From DTLC01 sp964555645 (GTDB lineage: Bacteria; Verrucomicrobiota; Verrucomicrobiia; Limisphaerales; DTLC01): DNA of 64,000 bases. The stretch lies in assembly GCA_964555645.1 (NCBI GenBank), contig CAZKTA010000004.1:62001-126000 (forward strand). The letters run 5' to 3'. The notes under the pieces are model-generated. The model saw only the letters and a list, made by a program, of their open reading frames with translations. It did not search any database and was not told the origin of the DNA. Below are positions 42,547-52,681 of the stretch, one piece after another. Both the position numbers and the translations under genes were made by a program. Numbering within the stretch: position 1 is the first letter of the stretch; every line of letters begins with the position of its first letter.

Positions 42547-44928
42547 GTGAAAGCAAAGAAGGACACTTTTGACCACGTTTGGTTTGTATATGCGGGGTTG
42601 GCGCTGGCCACGTTGCTCAGCTATGCGCAAGTGATCAATTTCGGGTTCACCAACTACGACGACCCGTACATTGTGTGGCAAAATCCAGTTGTATCCAGCG
42701 GATTAACATTGCGCGGGACATATTGGGCATTGACAACCGGTTTTTTTGATTTCTGGCGTCCGATGACGTGGTTGTCGCACATGCTTGATTGTGAGCTGTT
42801 TGGGCTGCGTGGTGGCATGCATCGGCTAATGAACGTGTTGTATCACACGGCAGGCACGTTGTTTCTTTTTCACGCGCTTAAGATAATGACACGCTCAGTA
42901 TGGCGCAGTGCGGTTGTAGCTGGGTTATTTGCGCTGCACCCGTTGCGTGTCGAGTCGGTCGCATGGGTAGCCGAGCGCAAAGACGTGTTGAGCGGGCTAT
43001 TCGCATTTTTGAGCATGGTATGTTACGCGCGCTATGCCGAGTTACAACGAACTGTTTCTTGCACGAGTGCGCAGCAGCACGGGTCGGTTGTGCAGAAAGT
43101 GCCGTGCAAAACGCGCAGTATGCGTTGGTACTGGGGATCAATTGTGTTTTTCGGACTGGGTTTGATGAGCAAACCGGCGTTGGTAACCCTCCCTTTTGTG
43201 CTATTGCTATTTGACTGTTGGCCGTTGAAACGGCTGCCTTTGCCGACGCCGCAATCGGCAGTGGCGCCGGTCACAAAAGCGATGTGGTGTGGTTGGACGG
43301 AACTTGCGCGTGAAAAATGGCCATTTTTCATGTTGAGCATTGTATCCAGCGGGATCACGTACGCTGTGATGAAAGCCGGCGGGAACGTCCTGTCGGGTGA
43401 AGTTGTTCCTTGGGGGTTACGTTTGGCGAATGTGCCAATCTCGTACGTGCGCTATTTGATCAAGACAATTGTGCCGATCAACCTTGCGCCGTTTTATCCG
43501 ATGCCCGACTCATGGCCAGTTTGGTATGTAGCAGGGGCAACATTGATTCTTTGTGCAGTAACGATAATTGCAATTCGGCTCGTACGGTCTGCGCCGTACA
43601 TCATAGTTGGCTGGCTGATATTTTTGGGGATGCTTGTGCCGACGATCGGGATAGTACAGATGGGGTATCACTCAATTGCGGACAGGTACACTTATTTGCC
43701 GTTGGTAGGTTTATTTGTAGCAGCGGTATGGGGCGGCGCGGATTTGGCAACCAAATTACGTCTGCCCGTGTTTTTGACGTTTACAATAGGTGCCGCTGTA
43801 CTTGGTGCTGCGGGGCTGTTGACCTGGCGTCAAGTCCGGCATTGGCGGGATGACGTGTCGCTTTGGTCATGGTGCATTGCTGTTACGAAAAACAATCCAA
43901 ACGCACATTACGGTCTGGGTCGTGCATACCACGAGTTAGGTCAGCTCGACAAGGCAATCGAACAATATCAGGCTGCATTGCAGCTTGAGCCAGGTCATCT
44001 TCTGGCCAACTTGAATCTTGGTGTGGTACTTGCCAGGCAAGGCAGGTTAACGGATGCAACCAACTACTTCGGTGCGGTATTGGCGCGTGAACCTAAGATG
44101 GTGGAAGCGCACTTGAACATGGGCAACGCACTGTTTCTGCTCAAAGACTACGCGGGCGCAACTAATCACTTCGCGCACGTGCTTGCGCTGGTTCCGCAGC
44201 ATCCCGAGGCGCATCGTACGTACGCGGCAGCGTTGGTCGAGTTGGGTGATTTCAACAGTGCGCTTGGGCACGTTAATGAGGCAATCCGGCTGGTCCCAAA
44301 GGACGTTTGGCTGCATGTGTTCAAGGGGCGGGCATTGAGTGGTCTGGGCAGGTCAGACGAAGCTTTGGATGCCTATTTCACGGCACTGAACATCAACTAT
44401 GAATGTGCAGAGGCGCATTTCTACCTGGCGCTTCAATGGCTCAAGCGCGGCCGGTTGCAGGATGCAATTGCAAGTTTCAAAGAGGCTGTGCGAATCAACC
44501 CGAGTTGGGCTGAAGCACATGTGCAGCTTGGTATCGTTTTGACCACACAAGGCATGCTTGCTGAGGCAATCGCACATTACCGACAGGCATTGAGTCTCAG
44601 ACCATACGATCCAATAGCGCTTAACAACCTTGCCTGGCTGCTGGCCACCACCGCCAGCCCACAGCTCAGAGATGGGAAAGAAGCGGTGCAGTTGGCCGAA
44701 CGCGCCTGTGCGCTGACTGGCTACAGAGAAACAGTTTTTGTGGGCACACTTGCCGCTGCGTATGCTGAAGCTGGCCAGTTCGATAAGGCAGTGGAGACCG
44801 CACGGCGTGCCTGCGAACTTGCCGTTGCGCAGGGGCAAACGAACCTTTTGTTGCGCAACCAACAACTGCTTGAGCTTTTCAAGGCTGGGCAAGCCTATCA
44901 TGGGGGTGCACCGAGGCAAACTGAATGA
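42547..44928 (+). CDS. GT-C-type membrane protein with C-terminal TPR repeats (paralogue 1)
   Basis: The protein has 793 residues. The N-terminal 440 or so form about ten membrane helices. An acidic NYDDP pair in the first outer loop (D38, D39) and HPLRVESVAWVAERKDVLSG resemble the PMT/TMTC class of GT-C O-mannosyltransferases. From about residue 450 onward some eight to nine TPR units follow (AHYGLGRAYHELGQLDKAIE, AEAHVQLGIVLTTQGMLAEA). The closing segment AERACALTGYRETVFVGTLA and AYAEAGQFDKAVETARRA recurs in the other copies. A role in protein O-glycosylation or envelope glycan transfer is inferred. Start is GTG at 42547. Confidence 0.85.
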   Translation: MKAKKDTFDHVWFVYAGLALATLLSYAQVINFGFTNYDDPYIVWQNPVVSSGLTLRGTYWALTTGFFDFWRPMTWLSHMLDCELFGLRGGMHRLMNVLYHTAGTLFLFHALKIMTRSVWRSAVVAGLFALHPLRVESVAWVAERKDVLSGLFAFLSMVCYARYAELQRTVSCTSAQQHGSVVQKVPCKTRSMRWYWGSIVFFGLGLMSKPALVTLPFVLLLFDCWPLKRLPLPTPQSAVAPVTKAMWCGWTELAREKWPFFMLSIVSSGITYAVMKAGGNVLSGEVVPWGLRLANVPISYVRYLIKTIVPINLAPFYPMPDSWPVWYVAGATLILCAVTIIAIRLVRSAPYIIVGWLIFLGMLVPTIGIVQMGYHSIADRYTYLPLVGLFVAAVWGGADLATKLRLPVFLTFTIGAAVLGAAGLLTWRQVRHWRDDVSLWSWCIAVTKNNPNAHYGLGRAYHELGQLDKAIEQYQAALQLEPGHLLANLNLGVVLARQGRLTDATNYFGAVLAREPKMVEAHLNMGNALFLLKDYAGATNHFAHVLALVPQHPEAHRTYAAALVELGDFNSALGHVNEAIRLVPKDVWLHVFKGRALSGLGRSDEALDAYFTALNINYECAEAHFYLALQWLKRGRLQDAIASFKEAVRINPSWAEAHVQLGIVLTTQGMLAEAIAHYRQALSLRPYDPIALNNLAWLLATTASPQLRDGKEAVQLAERACALTGYRETVFVGTLAAAYAEAGQFDKAVETARRACELAVAQGQTNLLLRNQQLLELFKAGQAYHGGAPRQTE

Positions 44929-44981
44929 TCCCCTGATTTTGTGCTGTCTTTGCCGAGCGCGAGGATGAGGCCGGAGCAAAA

Positions 44982-45602
44982 TTACCGGACGTCTTCGCCC
45001 AGCTCGACGTTCCAGTAAGCGAGGTCAATGAAATGTTTCCAGCTATCGTGCTGGTACAAGTTGAGATTGATCTGTACGAACGGGCGCCACTTGGGCCGTT
45101 TGGGCTTTCGGATGAGCCGCATCCCAGCTTCCTGTGGGGTACGGTTGCCCTTGCGCGCATTGCACTCGAGGCATGAACAAACCACGTTTTCCCACGTGGT
45201 TGGTCCGCCGCGGTCACGTGGTATAACGTGATCTAGATTAAGGTCCTGCCGTTGGAACACGCGTCCGCAGTATTGGCAAGTGTTCTTGTCCCGTTCGAAA
45301 ATGTTATGCCGAGTGAACTTGACTTCTTTCTTTGGCAGCCTGTCGTAAACAAGCAGCAGAATGATGCGCGGCACGCGAATCCGAAAAGACACAGTGCGCA
45401 CGCATTCCGGACTAGGATCGCGCTCGGAGAAATCGCGCCATTCTTTGAAGTCGTATGTACGGAACGAGCCGTCCGGGCCGTTGACAACAACCTGCGCGTG
45501 GCCCTGGAACAGCAGGATCAACGCCCGTTTCACCGTGCAGATGTTAACCGCTTGCCATAGGCGGTTTAACACAAGCACCTGCTGGTTCAACAACGCTACC
45601 AT
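44982..45602 (-). CDS. HNH endonuclease family protein
   Basis: The 206-residue protein has an N-terminal domain (VALLNQQVLVLNRLWQAVNI) and a central HNH zinc-finger nuclease motif: NTCQYCGRVF, then LNLDHVIPRDRGGPTTWENV and CLECNARKGNRTP. The four cysteines and the catalytic histidine are all present. This family is widespread as a stand-alone gene in many phyla, and its target is not known. It lies convergent to the first GT-C/TPR gene (53 bp between stops). Confidence 0.9.
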   Translation of the reverse strand: MVALLNQQVLVLNRLWQAVNICTVKRALILLFQGHAQVVVNGPDGSFRTYDFKEWRDFSERDPSPECVRTVSFRIRVPRIILLLVYDRLPKKEVKFTRHNIFERDKNTCQYCGRVFQRQDLNLDHVIPRDRGGPTTWENVVCSCLECNARKGNRTPQEAGMRLIRKPKRPKWRPFVQINLNLYQHDSWKHFIDLAYWNVELGEDVR

Positions 45603-45768
45603 ACCAACAGTAAAGCTCGGCTGAAGTTAGCATTTTGCGCATTAAGATGTCAACGACGCCGAAAAAGTCACTAGCTTGCATGTACGCAGGAATGCAGGGG
45701 TGCAGCGGTTTGTCGGGGTTAGAAGAGATTTTTGTGGGTGGGACAACAGTGGTGTACGGCTGGCTTGT

Positions 45769-48135
45769 TTATCGCATAGCTGTGCCGTAGCTTAGGCTTT
45801 GGTCGTGGAAAGGTTTACCTGCCTGGTACAGTTGCAGCAGTTCGGTATTACGCCTGGCGATGTTTGTTAGGCCGCGCGCCTCGGCAAGTGCAACAGCTTG
45901 TTCCGCAGTGCGGATTGCGTCATCGAACCTGCCGAGCTCGGCATAGGCTGCTGCGAGCGTGCTAAGATAGACCGGCACCGAGGATTGCGTGAGTGCACAA
46001 GCGCGTTCGGCAAGAGCAACTGCCTCAGGGCCGTTTCGTACCCGTTCGTCGGGGTGTGTGGCAAGGATCAAAGCCAGGTTGTTGTACGCTTGTGGCCAGT
46101 CCGGCTTCAGCTCAAGGGCAATGCGGTAATACGAGATGGCAATTTCAGCTTTCCCCGTTTGCACAAGCAGTTGCGCAAGGTCGAACGCAGTGTTTGGGTT
46201 GGGCTCGAGCTTGACCAACTCGGCCAAGTTTGTAATAGCACCGTTGATGTTTTGTTGCTTTAGCATCACATCCGCAAGTAGCCTTCGGGCTTTGGCATCT
46301 TGCGGTCTGAGTCGGAGGCACTTTAGGAGTGCAGTGCCGGCCAAGTCGAGCTTGCCCAAAGCGGCTGAGGCAGCGCCCAGGTTAAACTGTGCATCTGGAT
46401 GGTCTGGCCGTAGTTTGGCTGCGGCAATAAAGTGCGGAAGCGCATCTTGGACCCTGTGGAGGTGTGTCAATGCAGTACCCAGGTTCATGCGCGCATTGAA
46501 GGAATCCGGCTGTAACTGTACAGCCAATCGTAAGTAGTCGGCTGCTTCGGCGTAGTTGCCAGTGTCAAGCAGCGCAGTAGCTAGCGTGTGGTACGCAATG
46601 GCAGTTGGCCATTCCGCAACCAGTTGACGGAGCTTTGCCGTGCCTTCCTCGATTTCGCCGGTCTGCACCTGGATTGCCCCCAGGTTCATCCGCGCCCACT
46701 GGTGGCGCGGATTAATGCGCAAAGCTGACTCGAAATGTCGCCGTGCGTTTTTGAGGTCACCCTCGACCATCAGTGCGGCACCGAGATTGTTGTGCGCGAC
46801 CTCGTTTTGTTGCGTGACGCGAAGAGCTTGCTCGAACAAAAGTTTGCTGTTTTCCCAATGCCGCAACTGGTGGCGCGTTACCACAGCAGCGGCAATGACC
46901 AGCGCCGTGGCTCCAAGGCTCAGCGCTAGCCGCAGCCTAGGCAAGTGCCTTGCAATCTGTTGTCCACCCCACGCCGCCATAATAAAGATGCCAATGAGCG
47001 GGATGTAGGTGTACCTGTCGGCAATGGATTGCCGGCCCACCTGGATTAGGCCGATCACGGGCACAAGTGTGCCTAGAAACCAGAACCACCCCATCAGCAG
47101 GTATGGTTGACGGTGTGCTCGTGTCACAACAGCAATTGTGATCGCGAGCAACGCTAATCCAGCCACATAAGGTGTTGCTGAATCAAAACCGATTATCTTG
47201 TAAGGGTAGAATACGGCCAGATTATCCGGCCAAAGCGTTTTGCCGATATACCGCATGTATGCAACAGGTACGTGCGCCAAACGGTTTGTAAACTGCAGCA
47301 GACGCGGCGACGCAATCGCATCTGTTTGGCTTTGGGTAAGCAGTGTGACCACGCTTATGACTGCCGACAAAACAAAGAACGGCACCTTTTCGAGTAATAA
47401 TTTTTTGAAATGGCCGTAAGCGGTGTCGCCACGTGCATTTTCGGTAGGGGTAGTTTCCTCGCCGTTGGAACAGACTGTATAGGTATGTCGCTTGAATTTG
47501 ATCCTTTGTAACGGCCAGAAATCAAGCAGCAACATAACAAACGGCCATGTCACAAGCATTGCTTTGCTCATTAGGCCAAGGCTAAAAAACGCTATTGTTA
47601 GGAGGTAAAACTTCCGGCGGATTGAATGCTGGGCAGGGGCCGCCTTTGCGTAGCGGACATATGTAATTAGGGCAAGCAAACCAAAAAATGTGCTTAGCAC
47701 ATCCTTGCGTTCAGCTACCCATGCGACCGACTCGACATGTAGCGGATGCAGGGCAAACAGCGCAGAGACAAACCCGCTACGCCAAACCGTGCCTGTGGTC
47801 GTATGCAGCAGGATGAACAGCAACAGTGTGTTTGCAACGTGCAAGAGCAGATTCGTGAGGTGAAACCCGCCCGCCCAGTCGCCATAAAGCTCGCTGTCGA
47901 GCATCAGTGACAACCACGTAACGGGATGCCAGTTACCGCTACGACCTGTTTTGAATGCCCAGGTTACACTTTCCAGGCTCAAGCCCGACAGCACGTGCGG
48001 GTTCTCGGTTACGTACACTGGGTCGTCGTAGTTAATGAACTGGTGCCGTGTGACCGGCAAATAAATCGCTGTGGTCACAACGCACAGTAACAAGCCTACG
48101 AACCACACCTGCGTGGTAACCGATCGATCCGTCAT
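45769..48135 (-). CDS. GT-C-type membrane protein with C-terminal TPR repeats (paralogue 2)
   Basis: The 788-residue protein has the same plan as the first copy: FINYDDPVYVTENPHVLSGL in the first outer loop, HPLHVESVAWVAERKDVLS, a long helical membrane part to about residue 430, then about nine TPR units (EVAHNNLGAALMVEGDLKNA and onward). It ends with the shared AERACALTQSSVPVYLSTLA and AYAELGRFDDAIRTAEQA. The frame is open 19 codons upstream, but the ATG at 48135 (MTDRSVTTQVWF) lies just before the first helix and is preferred. It is followed on the same strand by nothing related until the HNH gene. Confidence 0.85.
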   Translation of the reverse strand: MTDRSVTTQVWFVGLLLCVVTTAIYLPVTRHQFINYDDPVYVTENPHVLSGLSLESVTWAFKTGRSGNWHPVTWLSLMLDSELYGDWAGGFHLTNLLLHVANTLLLFILLHTTTGTVWRSGFVSALFALHPLHVESVAWVAERKDVLSTFFGLLALITYVRYAKAAPAQHSIRRKFYLLTIAFFSLGLMSKAMLVTWPFVMLLLDFWPLQRIKFKRHTYTVCSNGEETTPTENARGDTAYGHFKKLLLEKVPFFVLSAVISVVTLLTQSQTDAIASPRLLQFTNRLAHVPVAYMRYIGKTLWPDNLAVFYPYKIIGFDSATPYVAGLALLAITIAVVTRAHRQPYLLMGWFWFLGTLVPVIGLIQVGRQSIADRYTYIPLIGIFIMAAWGGQQIARHLPRLRLALSLGATALVIAAAVVTRHQLRHWENSKLLFEQALRVTQQNEVAHNNLGAALMVEGDLKNARRHFESALRINPRHQWARMNLGAIQVQTGEIEEGTAKLRQLVAEWPTAIAYHTLATALLDTGNYAEAADYLRLAVQLQPDSFNARMNLGTALTHLHRVQDALPHFIAAAKLRPDHPDAQFNLGAASAALGKLDLAGTALLKCLRLRPQDAKARRLLADVMLKQQNINGAITNLAELVKLEPNPNTAFDLAQLLVQTGKAEIAISYYRIALELKPDWPQAYNNLALILATHPDERVRNGPEAVALAERACALTQSSVPVYLSTLAAAYAELGRFDDAIRTAEQAVALAEARGLTNIARRNTELLQLYQAGKPFHDQSLSYGTAMR

Positions 48136-48319
48136 GCCACCGGCTGTAAAACAGTTTTTGTTTTCGATTGGCAGAAACTGTATCAAGCCCACGCTTCAAC
48201 AGCACGTAATTTTGGTGTTTCTCATAAAGCCAATCGTTGCTCAGGAAAATCGTCAAAAAACGAAGATGCTCCGCGGCAGGAAGCGTGTTTCCGCCTGCAA
48301 CAGCCGGCATCGGCAGAGT

Positions 48320-50272
48320 TTACGGAGCGCTTGTGACAGTGCCGGTGTCTAATGCGGGATCGCGGTACGGTTTACCTGCGCGGTAAAGTTGGAGCAGTTC
48401 TTGGTTTCGTAAGACCAGGTTTGTCTGGCCGGCTGTTTCTGCCAGTGTACGCGCTAGTTCGGCTGTACGAGTTGCGTCATCGAACCTACCGGCCTCGGCG
48501 TATGCGGCTGCGAGTGTGCCAACAAACAAAGCTTGTTTGTACTGGGTAAGTTTGCAGGCTTTTTCGGCCAGTTGGACGGCTTCGTTGCCATTGCGGAGCG
48601 CATCGTTTGGGGCGGCTGCCAGCAGCCATGCAAGGTTGTTTAGCACATCAGGTGAATCAGGTTTGATCTGGAGCGCTTCTCGATACAGTGCAGTTGCCTC
48701 GGCGAGGTTACCTTCGCTGGTGAGGATAACTGCAAGTTTGGCAGGTACATTCGCCGGGTAAGAACGTGTCTGCATCGCTTGGTAGAGGTAATCTTTAGCT
48801 TCAGCGGTGTTACCCTGTTGAAGCGCCACAACAGCGGCGTTATGGAGCAGTTCTGCATTTTGAGTGTTACCGTACTTGAGCCGGATACGAATGGCTTCGA
48901 GGAAATGTTTTTTGGCTTCATCCAGTTTGCCTTTCCTGAGCAGTGCGTGTGCAAGGATGTCATGCGCAACGCAGTTGTCCTTTGTGACAGCTATTGTGTG
49001 CGAAAACAAAATTTCAGCATCGCGCCAGTACGCAAGTTGAACACGCGTACGCCAAATACAAAGTCCGAGAATTGCCAACCAAGTAACTGTAATGAGCGTT
49101 TTTCGGGCGGGCAACCGGTCTATTAACTCTGCTGCGCCCCACACTAATGCGATGAACAGACCGATTAACGGTATATAAGTATAACGGTCCGCCATAGACT
49201 GGTTGCCAACTTGAACAAGCCCGATCACGGGCACAAGCGTCACCAAAAACCATAGCCAGCCCATCAGAAGGTAGCGCCTGCGCAGTTTCAAAATCAACAG
49301 TGTCAAGCCTGCAAGCGCAAAAGCTGCGGCTGGGCCATGCCACACCGGCCACACACTCGGCGGCAGATACAGGTACGGCAATGCGAGGTCAGTCGGCCAA
49401 AACATTTTCAGGATGTACTTGGCGTATGAAATCAGCGCATTTTCGATTCGTGCGCCGAGTGGCAATGCCGCCAACGCCTGTACCGCGCCACCCCGGTACT
49501 GTGCCACAACTGTTGCAACGGACGATGCAAACGCCAGGACAAAGAAAGGTAGCTTCTGTGCTACTGCCAAACCCAGATTGCCAACAGCGGCTTTAAACAT
49601 AAGCGCACGTGTCTCGGGGCGGGTTTGCGTCTGGTTTTGAAATAATCGGCTTAACGGCCAGTAATCGAGCAGCAACATGACAAATGGCCATGTCACCAGC
49701 ATCGGTTTGCTCATTAGCCCGAATGCGTATAGCACGATGCTAATCCAGTACCACGCCGTGCGCGGAGGCAAATCGGTTCGGTAGGCGAATTTCGCGTACG
49801 CAGACAATGTCAGTACACCGAAAAACGTGCTGAGTACATCTTTGCGTTCGGCAACCCATGCTACAGATTCGACGTGCAGCGGATGCAGAGCAAAAAGCCC
49901 AGCCACAACTGCACTGCGCCAGAGTGTGCCGGTTATTGAACTGAGCAGCCAGAACAGCAGAAGCGCATTTGCAGTGTGTAACAGCAGGTTTGTGAGGTGA
50001 AATCCGCCCGGCCAATCGCCGTACAATTCGCGGTCGAGCATTAACGACAACCATGTGAGCGGATGCCAGTTGCTTGCGTGCGCGGTTGTGAATGCCCAGG
50101 CTATGTTTTGCCACGTCAGACCGGCTAGTACGTGCGGGTTTTCGGTCACGTAAATTGGATCGTCATAGTTGATGAATGGATAGTTTGTGACAGGCCAGTA
50201 CGTTGCGGCTGTGGCGATGCAAAGCGCCAAGCCGACCAGTACCGGCCTCACATTCACCCACTTGTGCCACAT
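48320..50272 (-). CDS. GT-C-type membrane protein with C-terminal TPR repeats (paralogue 3)
   Basis: The 651-residue protein is closer to the second copy than to the first: FINYDDPIYVTENPHVLAGL and SNWHPLTWLSLMLDRELYGD are almost the same there. The TPR part is shorter (about five units), from roughly residue 427. The shared end AEKACKLTQYKQALFVGTLA and AYAEAGRFDDATRTAELA is kept. The ATG at 50272 (MWHKWVNVRPVLVGLALC) is preferred over an upstream in-frame start at 50317. It lies 184 bp upstream of copy 2 on the same strand, which suggests a tandem duplication. Confidence 0.85.
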   Translation of the reverse strand: MWHKWVNVRPVLVGLALCIATAATYWPVTNYPFINYDDPIYVTENPHVLAGLTWQNIAWAFTTAHASNWHPLTWLSLMLDRELYGDWPGGFHLTNLLLHTANALLLFWLLSSITGTLWRSAVVAGLFALHPLHVESVAWVAERKDVLSTFFGVLTLSAYAKFAYRTDLPPRTAWYWISIVLYAFGLMSKPMLVTWPFVMLLLDYWPLSRLFQNQTQTRPETRALMFKAAVGNLGLAVAQKLPFFVLAFASSVATVVAQYRGGAVQALAALPLGARIENALISYAKYILKMFWPTDLALPYLYLPPSVWPVWHGPAAAFALAGLTLLILKLRRRYLLMGWLWFLVTLVPVIGLVQVGNQSMADRYTYIPLIGLFIALVWGAAELIDRLPARKTLITVTWLAILGLCIWRTRVQLAYWRDAEILFSHTIAVTKDNCVAHDILAHALLRKGKLDEAKKHFLEAIRIRLKYGNTQNAELLHNAAVVALQQGNTAEAKDYLYQAMQTRSYPANVPAKLAVILTSEGNLAEATALYREALQIKPDSPDVLNNLAWLLAAAPNDALRNGNEAVQLAEKACKLTQYKQALFVGTLAAAYAEAGRFDDATRTAELARTLAETAGQTNLVLRNQELLQLYRAGKPYRDPALDTGTVTSAP

Positions 50273-50429
50273 AAAAGCTACTGCGGTGTTCAAGTGCCAG
50301 CCAGAACGCAGTGCCAAATGGTATCGGCCAGCAGGTTGCGTGGCACGAATTTTTGTGATGGGCGGTTGTTAAACGTGGGCTTTTCGTACGCGCGATTTCG
50401 GGTTATTATCTGAAGCGAAAAGCCGGTTT

Positions 50430-51794
50430 ATGCCGAGCGTGTACATTAAAACTTACGGGTGCCAAATGAACGTGCGTGACAGCGAAGCAGTCGCTGCACA
50501 GCTCGTGGCTAAGGGGTACACTCTGGCGCTCGATGAGCAAACGGCGGACGTCATTTTGCTGAACACATGCAGTGTGCGCGACACCGCCGAGCAAAAGGCG
50601 CTCGGCAAAATGGCGGCGCTTGCAGCTGAGCGACGTCGGCGCCGTGCGGGTGTTGTGCTTGGTTTTTTGGGTTGCATGGCGCAAAGCCGAGGCGAATCGC
50701 TTTTGGAGAAATTGCCGGAAGTTGACCTTATTGTAGGCACACAAAGGCTGCACCATACGGCTGAACATTTGGAAGCGATCATGTCTGGCCGATGCAAAAA
50801 GGTAGTTGACATCGCAGACGAGCCTGGCAGCGAGGCATTCATACGCGAGCACTTACTGTATGGCAACGGCAAAAAGGCTGTAACGGCCTTTGTCAGCATA
50901 ATGCAAGGGTGCAACCTGCGCTGCAGTTTTTGCATCGTGCCCCAAACACGCGGCCACGAACGCAGCCGGAGCATTGCCGATATTATAGCCGAATGCCGTG
51001 ACCTGGCCATGCATGGTGTGAAGGAAGTCACGTTATTGGGTCAAATTGTGACAAGTTACGGCCGGGGCACCATCCCTATGCGTGGTGGCAAATCCCCATT
51101 CGTTCAACTGTTGGAAGCGCTCCACCAGATAGATGGGCTTGAACGCATCCGGTTTACTGCGCCGCATCCGCGTGGGTTTGGCCCAGAGCTCGTGGAAGCA
51201 TTTGCGCGTTTGCCCAAGCTATGCGAAAGCGTGCACATCCCTGTCCAGAGTGGCAGCGATAGGATTCTGAAGCTGATGCGGCGTGGTTACACGCGCGACC
51301 GTTTTTTAAGTGTCGTTGAAGCGTTACGGCGTGTTCAACCCGCAATTGGCATCTGTACGGATTTTATCGTTGGCTTTCCGGGTGAGACCGAGGATGACTT
51401 TGAGCAAACACTTGAACTGGTACGGCAGGTGCAGTTCGACCAAGCGTTCATTTTCAAGTATTCACCACGCAAAGACACGCCTGCAGCTGCAATGCCCGGG
51501 CAGGTTCCAGTCGAGGTTCGAGAAGAACGGCATGCGCGATTGTTGAAGTTGATGAATGAGGTTGGCGGCGCAAGGTACAGCGCGTGCGTCGGCCAGCAGA
51601 TGCAGGTTTTAGTTGAAGGCCCCAGCAAAAAGAACCCCGCCAGGCTCACCGGTCGGACCAGATGCAACAAGATAGTTGTGTTCAATGGGCCGGAGTGTCT
51701 TGTGAGCCAACTGGTGGATGTGCGCATAACGCGTGCCGGCACATTTACGTTGTATGGTGAGCTATCAGAAAAGCAATCGGACCCAGGTGCCTAA
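50430..51794 (+). CDS. miaB: tRNA-2-methylthio-N6-dimethylallyladenosine synthase
   Basis: MiaB is a radical SAM methylthiotransferase acting on i6A37 of tRNAs that read codons starting with U. The N-terminal UPF0004 domain starts VYIKTYGCQMNVRDSEAVA, with further cysteines in LLNTCSVRD and GFLGCMAQ. The radical SAM motif is MQGCNLRCSFCIVPQTRG, and a TRAM domain closes the 454-residue protein (QMQVLVEGPSKKNP and onward). The start at 50430 is GTG or ATG-like directly before the conserved block. It is first in a plus-strand group with the next two genes. Confidence 0.93.
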   Translation: MPSVYIKTYGCQMNVRDSEAVAAQLVAKGYTLALDEQTADVILLNTCSVRDTAEQKALGKMAALAAERRRRRAGVVLGFLGCMAQSRGESLLEKLPEVDLIVGTQRLHHTAEHLEAIMSGRCKKVVDIADEPGSEAFIREHLLYGNGKKAVTAFVSIMQGCNLRCSFCIVPQTRGHERSRSIADIIAECRDLAMHGVKEVTLLGQIVTSYGRGTIPMRGGKSPFVQLLEALHQIDGLERIRFTAPHPRGFGPELVEAFARLPKLCESVHIPVQSGSDRILKLMRRGYTRDRFLSVVEALRRVQPAIGICTDFIVGFPGETEDDFEQTLELVRQVQFDQAFIFKYSPRKDTPAAAMPGQVPVEVREERHARLLKLMNEVGGARYSACVGQQMQVLVEGPSKKNPARLTGRTRCNKIVVFNGPECLVSQLVDVRITRAGTFTLYGELSEKQSDPGA

Positions 51795-51967
51795 AATCTA
51801 ATGCGCTTGCCCAATCGTAAAAGTGGTTTGCTGTACCGCCGTAAATGCACCTCGGACATTTCTGCTTTTGAAATTTTGGGAGGAGGCATTTTCGGTGACT
51901 GCTTTTTACTTTTGCTTTCACTGGAGAGTGTGCAAGTTTTTCGCTTGTTTGACCACCAGATGAAACG

Positions 51968-52681
51968 ATGAAACTAACGGTTTTGGCGGTGTTGCTTGGG
52001 CTGGGTGTGGTTGCGCCTGCGATTTACGGGTTGCTGAAGCCGGCTGCATTTGCAGCGGCCCTGCGCAGGTTCCCGCGGTCACTGCCCATTGGTTACCTGC
52101 TAATGACACTAGGCACAGCCTGGTTCATTTACTATGTGCAGACCGAGTCCGCAGCCGATTTCGAGCCGTACAAGAATGCAATGTCGCTTGGGTTTGCTGC
52201 GATTGGATTTGGCGCATGCGTTTTTTTGAAGGATTATCTGGCTGTTCGTGGGTTGGCCGTGGTGATGTTGCTTTTGGCCAAGCTGATGACAGATACTGCA
52301 CGTTGGGTACACACCGAGTGGCGACTAGTGATCATTGTGTGGGCTTATGCGTTTGTGTTGGGTGGCATGTGGTTTACTATATCACCGTGGCGCCTGCGCG
52401 ATTTAATCAACTGGTCAACGGCAAACGAGAAAAGGCTTAAGACAGGTTGCGCAATCCGGCTTGCCTTCGGTTTGTTTGTGATTTTGCTTGGGCTGACTGC
52501 TTTCAGGTCTGCTGAAGCGAAAGAAGCCGAACAATCTCCCGACTGGCCCATGTCGGCAATTCAGGCGCCGCAGTTTGAGATGACCACGCACACAGCGCCG
52601 CCGGTGGCCGATAGGTGTGAGCGACATGTTTTGAACCGCGTCTGTTGCGCTGAACAACGCTCGCAGGAGCAGTTCGTGTGA
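51968..52681 (+). CDS. Polytopic membrane protein of unknown function
   Basis: The 237-residue protein has about six hydrophobic helices, from LTVLAVLLGLGVVAPAIYGL to LAFGLFVILLGLTAF. A polar tail of about 45 residues with four cysteines or histidines near the end (CERHVLNRVCC) follows. No characterised family is recognised. It overlaps the GT9 gene by the GTGA of its stop codon, so both are made together. A link with envelope glycan synthesis is possible from that coupling only. Confidence 0.75.
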   Translation: MKLTVLAVLLGLGVVAPAIYGLLKPAAFAAALRRFPRSLPIGYLLMTLGTAWFIYYVQTESAADFEPYKNAMSLGFAAIGFGACVFLKDYLAVRGLAVVMLLLAKLMTDTARWVHTEWRLVIIVWAYAFVLGGMWFTISPWRLRDLINWSTANEKRLKTGCAIRLAFGLFVILLGLTAFRSAEAKEAEQSPDWPMSAIQAPQFEMTTHTAPPVADRCERHVLNRVCCAEQRSQEQFV

